Below are positions 1 to 7,561 of a DNA stretch of 41,151 nt, piece by piece. The DNA lies in NCBI GenBank assembly GCA_029210725.1, contig JARGFM010000010.1:1-41151 (forward strand), read 5' to 3'. The notes beneath the pieces are model-generated. The model had not been told where the DNA came from. It made no database searches and saw nothing but the letters and a program-made list of their open reading frames with translations. A program made the position numbers and the translations under genes. Within the stretch, counting starts at the first letter, position 1; each line of letters starts with the position of its first letter. Source of the DNA: Bacteroidales bacterium. GTDB taxonomy: Bacteria > Bacteroidota > Bacteroidia > Bacteroidales > GCA-2748055.

Positions 1-78
1 TTGGATCTTCTGGAGCATGAAGAAAAAGAGCTGGTTAAACAGAAATTGAAAAAACAGGTGTTTTCTTTGAGACACTAG
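1..78 (+). CDS. C-terminal tail of an unidentified ORF (5' end outside window)
   Basis: The first frame is open from base 1 to a TAG at 76-78 and encodes 25 charged residues ending in SLRH, rich in Lys and Glu (it includes EEKELVKQKLKK). I cannot assign a family. It lies directly against the IS1595 remnant that opens in another frame at about 71, so it may be a native gene end or a gene truncated by the element. Confidence 0.3.
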   Translation: MDLLEHEEKELVKQKLKKQVFSLRH

Positions 79-412
79 TTACAAGGGGTTCGCAATTGAT
101 AATGAGATTGAACACCATGCCATACGCGCGGATTTAAAGCAGTTTGTCAAACAAAAAGTGTATCACGTACAACATGTAAATTCAATTGACAGCAGGCTAA
201 AGAAATGGCTAGAGTACCAATTTGGAGGCGTTTCCACAAAATACCTTCAAAAATATCTAAACTGGTTCAAGGCCAAAGAAAAGTTGAAGGAGTCAAAGGA
301 TTTTCTAAAAGAATTTACCAATAAATCCCTTGAAGATACTACAGCACGCAACAGGTACAAGCTGATTGCTCAAGGGTATGAAGAATTGATCAAATCAACA
401 ACGCAAAATTAA
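71..412 (+). pseudogene. IS1595-family (ISXO2-like) transposase, 3' remnant
   Basis: The frame is open from 71, just after a TGA at 68-70, to the TAA at 410-412 and has no proper 5' end. It reads SYKGFAIDNEIEHH, then KVYHVQHVNSIDSRLKKW, then GGVSTKYLQKYLNWF. That series is characteristic of the C-terminal part of ISXO2-like/IS1595 transposases: the HVQHVNSIDSRLK block and the GVSTKYLQ-YLNWF block. The first possible start (GTG 158) gives only 84 residues, against roughly 300 in intact family members, and the upstream catalytic DDE region is absent. I see no terminal inverted repeat or target duplication. It is a decayed mobile element, and I see no sign that it is functional. Confidence 0.75.
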
Positions 413-577
413 ACTATAGCCTACTTTTATTGTATATAATTGAATTTTAGACTAATACACATTATGCCACTATGTGGCCATGCTTTTTCTTTTTAAAACA
501 GCTATCAAATATCGAACTTCAAAAGTAAATGCCCTGTTTAGTGCAAAGCGTGTATTTATAAGGAATACAGAAGGTGA

Positions 578-610
578 TAAAAAAGAAAAACCCACCGAAA
601 ACGGTGGGTT
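578..610 (-). terminator. Rho-independent terminator of tRNA-fMet
   Basis: On the minus strand, AACCCACCG and CGGTGGGTT form a perfect 9-bp stem with a TTTT loop (589-610). A T-rich run follows (578-590). It lies 12 bp beyond the 3' end of tRNA-fMet. Confidence 0.9.
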
Positions 611-621
611 GTCCTGCTTAG

Positions 622-694
<73 letters not shown>

Positions 695-730
695 ATATAT
701 CTTAGAAATGAATCTTCTTTTTAGAACGCT

Positions 731-745
731 GCTTACCCGGTAAGC
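731..745. repeat. 15-bp palindrome in the tRNA-fMet leader
   Basis: GCTTACC and GGTAAGC are perfect inverted arms around a single C. The palindrome sits between the -7 box (751-758) and the mature 5' end of the tRNA (694), so it would form a hairpin at or near the 5' end of the tRNA precursor. Confidence 0.6.
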
Positions 746-750
746 GGATG

Positions 751-781
751 CAAATATAATGGAATTTGGGTGATTCTCAAA
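751..781 (-). promoter_or_regulatory. Bacteroidetes-type promoter of tRNA-fMet
   Basis: Read on the minus strand there is TTTG (778-781), a 19-nt spacer and TATATTTG (751-758). This fits the known Bacteroidetes sigma-ABfr pattern of a TTTG -33 element and a TAnnTTTG -7 element. Transcription would start near 745, about 50 nt upstream of the tRNA. Confidence 0.75.
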
Positions 782-854
782 ATTAATGAGACTCTTCTCC
801 AAAGGGAGTTTTTTCTCGGAGGATGTAAGACTCGTATACCTGCATGAAGAATCC

Positions 855-3194
855 TTAATTTTTTAGAATTCCGTAGATCTGCTGGTAGTTGGAATCGTCG
901 GGATAATATTCCATCAGTTTTTCGGCATACTTGAAAGCCTCTTCCGGCATTCCGTTCTCCATGGAGATGGTGGTCAGGCTGTAGAGGATGTTCCGGTCGT
1001 AAGGATGTTTTTTTACTCCTTCCCTGAGGACTTTCAGTGCTTTCTCGGGTTCTTGTTGTGAATTGAGACCGATGGCATAAACGTAAAGGTAGTGAGGATC
1101 TTCCGGATCGTGTCTGCTTGCATTTTCCAGGTAGATCATCGCTTCGGCATGTTCTCCCTGCCTGACTTTGAGCAGTCCCAGCGCATAATGGATGGCGGCC
1201 AGGTCGGGATATTTTTCCAGGGCACTTTGCAGTACCCGGGCACCTTCTTCATCCCGGTCCATCCTCCGGTAAAGATCAGCCAGGTTAATATAGGGTCCCA
1301 CCAGACCCGGCTCAATCCCGATGGCCTCCTTGTAGGATGCCTCCGCTTTTTCGTACTGGCCGGTATTCAGGTAGAGGTTCCCAAAGTTCAGATGGGTGGT
1401 GGGGTGATCGGCATTGATCATCAGGGAGGCATTGTACTCTTCCAGAGCTGAATTCAGCTGAGCGAGGGCTTCCCCGGGAATCAGGTTACGGGCCACCCCA
1501 GCCAGGGCGTTGGCAGCCATCAGTCGTACCAGTTTTACGCTGTCGGTCAGCCTGGGGACGGCCAGGTCCCGGATTAATTCTGGTTCGGCAAATTCAACCA
1601 CGGTCATGGTGGCATAACGGATCAGGGGATCGGGATCCACAATGGTCTGCTGGAGCAGTGTCACAGTGGCCGCATCGGGATAGCCACTCAGCAGGGAAAT
1701 GGCATTGGCTCTGATCATGGGGGCTTGATCCTGGTCTGCTCCTAGTCTTAGCAGTTTTTCCTGGGCTTCCGGGTAGCGCTGGCGCCCGGCCCAGAAGGTT
1801 TCCCCGTAATGAGTCCGGTCCAGGAGTTCCTGGCCGTACCATTGACGGAGGTAGTCGGTGGCCCACCCGGTGCTTTTTTCCGGGTGGCACTGGTTGCAGG
1901 CGTTGGGGGTGCCCAGCTTGTCCGACAGATCGGGGCGGGGAATACGGATGCTGTGGTCGCGACGCGGATCTACAACCATATAGGTGCGTTCGTGCATATG
2001 GCACTCAAAACAGCTGGCTCCCTCTTTGGCAGGATCGTGGAAGTGGTGTTTCCGGGGTCCGTATTCGGTGGCCATATGGCAGCGGTAACAGAGGGCGTTC
2101 CCATCCACATATACCTGGCCGCTGTGGGGTTCATGGCAATCCTTGCAGACCACCCCGGCCTGGTACATTTTACTCTGCAGGAAAGAGGCATATACATAGA
2201 CCTCATCCAGGATTTGTCCGTCGGGGAAATAGAGATTCTCCTCCAGCAAAGATGGCCAGTGAGTTTCCAGCAAGGACCCGCCATGGTAGTAGTCTTCCGT
2301 AGCCACAGATCTTCTGGAATGGCATCTCGAGCACATCTGAACCAGTTCGTCCGACTGCCTGGCGACCGAACGCCGGGCGCTTACCGAGTCGGGATCGAAT
2401 ATCCAGGTGGCATTGTCGGTGTCTTTCAGGCGGACCACCAGTCCCATATCGGGGTAAATGTCGGGACTGCTGCCCGCTTCAACCTTTTCGGCCCAGTCGA
2501 TATGTTCCGAGCCCGGTCCGTGGCAGGCCTCGCACGATACATCAATTTCAGACCAGGTAGTGTTGTAGGATTTTTGGCTGTAGGAGTAGTTTTTATGCAG
2601 GTTGGTGGAGTGGCACTCGGCACACATGTAGTTCCAGTTCTGGGTGATTCGGGTCCAGTGAAGGATATCGTCCGGCCGAATAGCTTCATCCTGGTGGATA
2701 TGGAACCATCGTTGTCCTCCCTCATCCTCCGGACGGGTATCCCAGCAGATGGGAAGACACTGGTACCGTCCTCCCGGAAATTCGATCAGATATTGCTGCA
2801 GGGGCCTGACTCCAAATACATAGGAAATCTGGTAGTCGAGCATTTCACCTCCGGGTCCTTCGGTATGTACCATGTACTTTCCATCGGACATAAAGAAACG
2901 GGAGGTGACCCCGAAATGGGTGTAGCTGACATTATTAAAATCGCCCAGAACGGTCCCGGCAGTGGCTGTGTCCATGGCCTGATCGTGATCGGAACCCTGG
3001 AAGAGATTGTATTGTTTTTCGTGGCACTCCCTGCAGCTCTCCCTTCCCATGTATTTGGCTGTTTGTTCCAGATTCCGGACCTGGGGTTCCATATTTTCTA
3101 GCTGATCCGCACGCGTACAGTTGAAAAAAATTGCAAAGGATATGAATAGTAATGAAATACCTCCGGTCAGGCGGGGGCAACAGACCTTCTTCAT
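855..3194 (-). CDS. octaheme c-type cytochrome with HEAT-like and TPR domains
   Basis: This 779-residue exported protein has a hydrophobic N-terminal signal (about residues 10-25) followed by eight CxxCH heme-binding motifs, at C54, C191, C221, C288, C350, C369, C395 and C433. From about 490 to 580 the sequence looks like HEAT repeats (RANAISLLSG, LIRYATM, VRLMAANALAG). From about 600 to the end there are several TPR units (THLNFGNLYLNTGQYEKAEASYKEAI and repeats). It should act in the periplasm or on the outer face of a membrane, as an electron carrier or redox enzyme with a protein-binding tail. Cys26 could be lipidated, but FFNC is a poor lipobox. It is divergent from the Rieske/cytochrome b/cytochrome c genes and may share their electron pathway. 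The substrate is unknown. Confidence 0.85.
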   Translation of the reverse strand: MKKVCCPRLTGGISLLFISFAIFFNCTRADQLENMEPQVRNLEQTAKYMGRESCRECHEKQYNLFQGSDHDQAMDTATAGTVLGDFNNVSYTHFGVTSRFFMSDGKYMVHTEGPGGEMLDYQISYVFGVRPLQQYLIEFPGGRYQCLPICWDTRPEDEGGQRWFHIHQDEAIRPDDILHWTRITQNWNYMCAECHSTNLHKNYSYSQKSYNTTWSEIDVSCEACHGPGSEHIDWAEKVEAGSSPDIYPDMGLVVRLKDTDNATWIFDPDSVSARRSVARQSDELVQMCSRCHSRRSVATEDYYHGGSLLETHWPSLLEENLYFPDGQILDEVYVYASFLQSKMYQAGVVCKDCHEPHSGQVYVDGNALCYRCHMATEYGPRKHHFHDPAKEGASCFECHMHERTYMVVDPRRDHSIRIPRPDLSDKLGTPNACNQCHPEKSTGWATDYLRQWYGQELLDRTHYGETFWAGRQRYPEAQEKLLRLGADQDQAPMIRANAISLLSGYPDAATVTLLQQTIVDPDPLIRYATMTVVEFAEPELIRDLAVPRLTDSVKLVRLMAANALAGVARNLIPGEALAQLNSALEEYNASLMINADHPTTHLNFGNLYLNTGQYEKAEASYKEAIGIEPGLVGPYINLADLYRRMDRDEEGARVLQSALEKYPDLAAIHYALGLLKVRQGEHAEAMIYLENASRHDPEDPHYLYVYAIGLNSQQEPEKALKVLREGVKKHPYDRNILYSLTTISMENGMPEEAFKYAEKLMEYYPDDSNYQQIYGILKN

Positions 3195-3222
3195 GTCTAA
3201 ATATCTCGAAATGATGTAATTT

Positions 3223-3230
3223 CAAATGTA
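3223..3230 (-). promoter_or_regulatory. -7 box upstream of the octaheme/TPR cytochrome
   Basis: TACATTTG on the minus strand matches TAnnTTTG and lies 28 bp upstream of the start at 3194. A weak TTG lies 22 bp further upstream (3253-3255). The 115-bp gap 3195-3309 also has to hold the divergent promoter of the Rieske gene; TATATAATTTTAG on the plus strand is only a near match. Confidence 0.45.
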
Positions 3231-3309
3231 TATAAATTAGAGAAATCGACTCCAATGTACGTTCTATTCAAAAAGAATCTATATAATTTTAGTGTTTTAA
3301 CTTCCGGGT

Positions 3310-3750
3310 ATGAAAAGAAGGAGTTTTATGGGGAAGGCCGCCCTGGGTCTGGTGACCCTTTCGGGAGTGATGGCAGCCATCAGTTATTTCAGGCAATTCT
3401 TCCCGAGACTGGCCGGTGAAAAAAGACGTATTGTGCTGGACGATCTCCGGAAATATCCTGTTGACACCTTTACATTTCTGGAAGAGCATAATCTCTATGT
3501 ATATCGCGATCATGAAGGGATTAAGGCTGTATCGGCCATTTGCACCCACCTGGGGTGTATCCTGGAAAAGGGGATGGACGGATTCGAATGCCCCTGTCAC
3601 GGCTCCTGCTATAACAATGATGGAGAAGTGCTCTCTGGTCCGGCCCCGCACAACCTGGCCTGGTACCGGGTAAGCAGGGACGCCAGTGGGAAAATTGTGA
3701 TTGACCCGGGGAAGAGCGTTTCTTCCAGCGATAAATTCTTAAGCTCCTGA
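3310..3750 (+). CDS. Rieske [2Fe-2S] iron-sulfur subunit of a bc-type quinol oxidoreductase
   Basis: The protein has 146 residues. The N-terminus, MKRRSFMGKAALG followed by a hydrophobic stretch to about residue 27, resembles a Tat-type, uncleaved membrane anchor (RR at 3-4). The soluble Rieske fold carries C78-T-H80-L-G-C83 and C94-P-C96-H97-G-S. The expected cluster ligands are Cys78, His80, Cys94 and His97, with Cys83-Cys96 as the conserved disulfide. It transfers electrons from quinol at the Qo site of cytochrome b to the c-type partner. It is the first gene of a tight plus-strand cluster; cytochrome b starts 8 bp after its stop. Confidence 0.93.
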   Translation: MKRRSFMGKAALGLVTLSGVMAAISYFRQFFPRLAGEKRRIVLDDLRKYPVDTFTFLEEHNLYVYRDHEGIKAVSAICTHLGCILEKGMDGFECPCHGSCYNNDGEVLSGPAPHNLAWYRVSRDASGKIVIDPGKSVSSSDKFLSS

Positions 3751-3758
3751 CAGGCTCC

Positions 3759-5108
3759 ATGGAAAGGAACAACAAAGCTTCAGGGATTATCAACCGGAAT
3801 TTTTTCCTGCATATCCATGCAAACCGGGTGCATGTACACTCCATGAAGCCCACTTATACCTTCGGTCTGGGGATTATACTGGGTTTTCTGTTCCTGATCA
3901 TGCTTTTTACGGGGATTGTGCTGATGATATATTATACCCCCTCGGTAGAGACGGCCTATCAATCGGTGAAAGATATTGTACAAATAGTGCCCGGGGGACG
4001 AATCATACGGAATATGCACCGGTGGGCATCCCAGGGGATGGTCATGGTGGTTTTTCTGCATATGCTCCGGGTTTTCTATACCGGCTCCTACCTGGGGAAG
4101 CGCTCCCTGAACTGGGTGATCGGGGTGGTGCTTCTGGTGATAACCCTGCTCAGTAATTTCAGCGGTTACCTTCTTCCGTGGGATCAGCTGGCCTACTGGG
4201 CGGTGACCATTGGTTCCAATATTGCGGCATCGGCCAGGGAACTTACCGACTTGCTGGGTATTACAAATGTTTTTGATCCGGGTGGGTTTTTGAAAAAACT
4301 CCTGATCGGCGGTGAAACAGTGGGACAGGCTGCCCTGTCTCGGTTTTTTGCCCTGCATGTGATTTTCCTGCCTCTTTGCATGCTGATCCTTCTGGGGATT
4401 CATTTCTGGAGGATCCGGAAGGACGGAGGCCTGAGCCGGCCCCTGCAATATGCAGGTGATAAGGGCAATACAAACAAGTGGTACGCCTGGCCGGTCCTGA
4501 TGTGGACCGAACTGGGGCTCCTCCTGCTGGTGGTGCTGGTTGTTTTGTTTATTGCCCTGGTGGCCGATGCACCACTGCTGGAGCAGGCTAATCCATCTTA
4601 CCCTGAAAACCCTGCCAAATCACCCTGGTATTTTCTTGGCATTCAGGAAATGGTCTCTTACTCCGCTTTTGCAGGTGGACTGCTGATCCCCCTGCTTTAC
4701 CTGGGGTTTCTGATTTCCATACCCTACCGTGACCGGGAAGATGCTTATGTGGGACTCTGGTTTTCCGGGAAAAAGGGATGGAAGGTAGTCTGGCGTTCGG
4801 CTCTGTTCGCCTTGGTTCTGGTTGTGCTGCAGCTTATGGTATTGATCCGGTTTGGCTGGCTGCGCGACTGGTTCCCGGGGATCTCCCAGTGGTTTGTGAT
4901 GCTGTTTAACCCGGCTACCATCACTGGAGGCGTTTTCATCCTGGTGGCAGAGCTGACGCGCCACAGAAGCCAGTCCACACGTATGGGGACTTTATCGCTT
5001 TTTACCACCACCTTCCTGGCACTGGTCATATTCACGGTCATTGGAATCTGGTTCAGGGGTCCCAACTGGGAGTTTTTCTGGTCACCTGAGCAGTGGCCGC
5101 TTCTATAG
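3759..5108 (+). CDS. cytochrome b subunit of a bc-type (b6f-like) quinol oxidoreductase
   Basis: This 449-residue integral membrane protein joins the diheme N-terminal part and the C-terminal part in one chain. Axial heme ligands are His87/His101 and His200/His215. The second pair has 14 intervening residues, as in cytochrome b6 rather than mitochondrial-type cytochrome b (13). The Qo signature PEWY is replaced by S-P-W-Y at 288-291 (in NPAKSPWYFLGIQEM), a region often altered in menaquinol enzymes. Further transmembrane segments follow to the C-terminus. It should oxidise (mena)quinol in the inner membrane, passing one electron to the Rieske protein and one through the b hemes. It lies 8 bp after the Rieske gene and just before the multiheme cytochrome c gene. 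Confidence 0.93.
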   Translation: MERNNKASGIINRNFFLHIHANRVHVHSMKPTYTFGLGIILGFLFLIMLFTGIVLMIYYTPSVETAYQSVKDIVQIVPGGRIIRNMHRWASQGMVMVVFLHMLRVFYTGSYLGKRSLNWVIGVVLLVITLLSNFSGYLLPWDQLAYWAVTIGSNIAASARELTDLLGITNVFDPGGFLKKLLIGGETVGQAALSRFFALHVIFLPLCMLILLGIHFWRIRKDGGLSRPLQYAGDKGNTNKWYAWPVLMWTELGLLLLVVLVVLFIALVADAPLLEQANPSYPENPAKSPWYFLGIQEMVSYSAFAGGLLIPLLYLGFLISIPYRDREDAYVGLWFSGKKGWKVVWRSALFALVLVVLQLMVLIRFGWLRDWFPGISQWFVMLFNPATITGGVFILVAELTRHRSQSTRMGTLSLFTTTFLALVIFTVIGIWFRGPNWEFFWSPEQWPLL

Positions 5109-5110
5109 TT

Positions 5111-7162
5111 ATGAGGATGGATGAGCAGAGATACAGAAACAGGGCACAGTTGTTCGTGCTGATTGGCGCAGGATTGCTGCTACTTTTGCTCATTGCTGCT
5201 TGGATCAGTGAGGGTATGAGTAAAGAGTGGCGGCGGGTTCAGAAAGAATATGCGGCTATCCTGGAGGATAAGTCAGAACCAGGCTTTGATGCCTTTGAGC
5301 GGGGTATTTTCCAGCTTGATCTGCCTGCATTTAAGCGTTCCGACCGCTGTGTTTCCTGTCATCATGGCCTGGAGAATCCGGATATGAAACAGCAGCCACA
5401 GCCCCATACCACTCACCCGGGCAATTTCCTGGCGGACCATCCCGTACAACAGTATGGCTGCACCATCTGTCACGGCGGACAGCCCGGGGCACTTTCCCGC
5501 GAGGAGGCCTTTGGTCAGCATCCCGATACGCACTGGCCCTATCCCTTACTGGAGCAGCCCTATATCCAGTCCTCCTGTGGAAAATGCCACCTGGCCATTT
5601 TCAACGATAAGGCCATGGATGGTCCTGAAGCCGGTTTGTCCGGAATGCCGGACGGGATGGATCAGTTTTTAAGTGGAAAGACCATCTTCTCTGCTGAAGG
5701 CTGCCTGGGTTGTCACCAGGCCAGGGGGGTTGGAGGTATCCTGGGGCCCGATCTTACGGAACAGGGAGAGAAGACCAAGCATGAGTACAGCTTTCAGAAT
5801 ATCCAGGGGGATCAGACCATCTCCAACTGGCTCAAGGAACATTTCAGGAATCCCGAGATGGTTTCGCCCGGATCTCAGATGCTCAGGATCAATTTGGATG
5901 AGAAAGAGATGGAAACTCTGGCAACCTTTGTGATGGGCCTGGCCAGGCCCGATATCTCCTTTGACTATTTTTCCATGGCCACCCTTAGTGAGTTTAAGGG
6001 GAAGCGGGAGGCTCTGGAGGGAGAAGTCGGCTACGCCAGTTTCTGCTCTGCCTGTCACGGTAAAAGCGGTGAGGGGAAAGGCTATGAGGAATTTAAAATA
6101 GGAATCCCTGCCATTGGGAGTCCGGATTTTCTCCGGGTCGCCTCCCCGGAATATATCCGTTTTACCCTTGAAAAGGGCCGGAGCCTTCGCCAGATGGGTA
6201 GCTGGGAAGAAGAAATCTCCGGCCTGAGTCCGGAGGAGCTGGATGGAATCACCGTGCATCTGAAAGGGCTGATGGGATCTGGCAGTGCCCTGGATCTTAC
6301 CGGTAAACGGGAAGACAGTCAAAGGGGCAGGCAACTGTTTGACAGGTATTGCACGACCTGTCATGGGGACGAAGGCCAGGGGGGCGTGGCCGTAGCTCTG
6401 AATCAGGATGGACTTCTTGGCAGGGCCGACGATCGCTTTATTGCCGAAACCCTCTTAAGGGGCAGACGGAACACCGCCATGCCGGGCTGGTGGAACCTGG
6501 AGGGCGGGCAGCTTGCCGACCTGCTTTCCTATGTTTCATCCTGGAGAAGGAGCACACCTTCAACGGGTGATATGGAGTTGCCGGAAGCAGATCTGGAGCA
6601 GGGTGCATTTCGTTATCATTTCCTTTGTTTTCGTTGTCACGGCGAATTCGGCGAGGGTGAAACCGGACCCTCCATAATAAACAGGGATTTTCTGGAAGCT
6701 GCAAGCGACCGGATGTTGTATGAAACCATTGCCCTGGGGCGCGCCCATACGGCTATGTTTGGCTGGTCGGCCGATGTGTATAATCAGGAGAAACTGGGAA
6801 TTCAGGATATCAGTAATATCATCGGACATATGCGTTCATCTGCGAAAAGTAAACTAAGCTATGTGCACCAGGGCAGTAATCCCGGGCAACATCCGAAAGG
6901 AGCGATTCTCTTTGAACAGCACTGTGCTGCCTGTCACGGAAAGACAGGCGAGGGCCTGAAAGCACCGGCCCTTCAGAACCAGGAACTCCTGAGCGCTGCC
7001 TCCAATGGCTACCTGCTGGCCACTATCACCCTGGGAAGATCCGGAACCGCCATGCCTTCATGGGGTTATGAAGAAGAAGAGCATCCACAGCTTAGCGGGG
7101 AAGAGCGCCTGGACCTGGTTGCGTATATCCGTTCTTTCCAGAGGATTCATCTCAAGTTTTAG
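5111..7162 (+). CDS. membrane-anchored octaheme cytochrome c, c subunit of the bc-type complex
   Basis: I prefer ATG 5111, two bases after the cytochrome b stop; a GTG at 5093 would overlap that gene. The product has 683 residues. One N-terminal transmembrane segment (about 14-32) precedes eight CxxCH motifs; numbered from the ATG the cysteines are at 80, 117, 156, 198, 312, 414, 506 and 605. The first three lie in a compact N-terminal region. The last five lie in successive monoheme cytochrome c modules (GCLGCH, CSACHGKSGEG, CTTCHGDEGQG, CFRCHGEFGEG, CAACHGKTGEG). TAMPGW, TAMFGW and TAMPSW supply likely distal methionine ligands to the last three. It should take electrons from the Rieske protein and spread them along a heme wire in the periplasm, in place of cytochrome c1 or f. 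The terminal acceptor is not encoded nearby. Confidence 0.88.
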   Translation: MRMDEQRYRNRAQLFVLIGAGLLLLLLIAAWISEGMSKEWRRVQKEYAAILEDKSEPGFDAFERGIFQLDLPAFKRSDRCVSCHHGLENPDMKQQPQPHTTHPGNFLADHPVQQYGCTICHGGQPGALSREEAFGQHPDTHWPYPLLEQPYIQSSCGKCHLAIFNDKAMDGPEAGLSGMPDGMDQFLSGKTIFSAEGCLGCHQARGVGGILGPDLTEQGEKTKHEYSFQNIQGDQTISNWLKEHFRNPEMVSPGSQMLRINLDEKEMETLATFVMGLARPDISFDYFSMATLSEFKGKREALEGEVGYASFCSACHGKSGEGKGYEEFKIGIPAIGSPDFLRVASPEYIRFTLEKGRSLRQMGSWEEEISGLSPEELDGITVHLKGLMGSGSALDLTGKREDSQRGRQLFDRYCTTCHGDEGQGGVAVALNQDGLLGRADDRFIAETLLRGRRNTAMPGWWNLEGGQLADLLSYVSSWRRSTPSTGDMELPEADLEQGAFRYHFLCFRCHGEFGEGETGPSIINRDFLEAASDRMLYETIALGRAHTAMFGWSADVYNQEKLGIQDISNIIGHMRSSAKSKLSYVHQGSNPGQHPKGAILFEQHCAACHGKTGEGLKAPALQNQELLSAASNGYLLATITLGRSGTAMPSWGYEEEEHPQLSGEERLDLVAYIRSFQRIHLKF

Positions 7163-7279
7163 TATTATTCGACTGATAATCAATTTGTAAATAAGATTAT
7201 GGTCATATATTAATTGCAGGCAGGAAACTTTTTTCAGGATTTCACGTATTTTGAAGTAACCTAAAGACCAGGGCTGCAT

Positions 7280-7543
7280 ATGAGTTATAAAGTTTTCGTA
7301 CTCTATTCTTTTCCTAACGACAAAATTTTCGTTGGCTATACCACCAGCTTAACCGATTACATGATTACCTTGAATGTGATGGAATCTGATAATCCGCTTT
7401 ACCAATTCCGGCCGTGGACCCTGGTGCATATGGAACTCTTTGTTAACGAGGATGAAGCAATGGTCCGGGAAGGGTTCCTCAGGCAGGAAATAGGTCAGGC
7501 TTATATAAGAAGAGAGATCCTTCCCATGTTTGATTTCCAGTAA
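7280..7543 (+). CDS. degenerate GIY-YIG-like small protein
   Basis: The 87-residue product resembles short GIY-YIG domain proteins of Bacteroidetes. VLYS stands for the GIY strand and VGYT for the YIG strand, and WTLVHMELF followed by NEDEAMVREGFLRQEIG matches the later strand and helix. The conserved active-site arginine of the family usually follows YIG within an R..H segment; it is missing here (YTTSLTDYMITLN). Nuclease activity is therefore doubtful. The fold assignment rests on pattern only. The gene ends 18 bp before the start of the M23 peptidase. Confidence 0.55.
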   Translation: MSYKVFVLYSFPNDKIFVGYTTSLTDYMITLNVMESDNPLYQFRPWTLVHMELFVNEDEAMVREGFLRQEIGQAYIRREILPMFDFQ

Positions 7544-7557
7544 AGGTGCTATCTTTG
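7529..7557 (+). promoter_or_regulatory. Bacteroidetes-type promoter of the M23 gene
   Basis: TTTG (7529-7532), a 17-nt spacer and TATCTTTG (7550-7557) lie just upstream of the ATG at 7562. With only 4 nt between the -7 box and the start codon, the mRNA would have almost no leader. Confidence 0.6.
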
Positions 7558-7561
7558 TGCC

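Noticed and set aside
1809-3101. 430-residue plus-strand ORF inside the octaheme cytochrome gene
   Set aside because: It is antisense to a gene with eight CxxCH motifs and clear TPR units. The reading has no recognisable domain and follows from GC-biased codon use.
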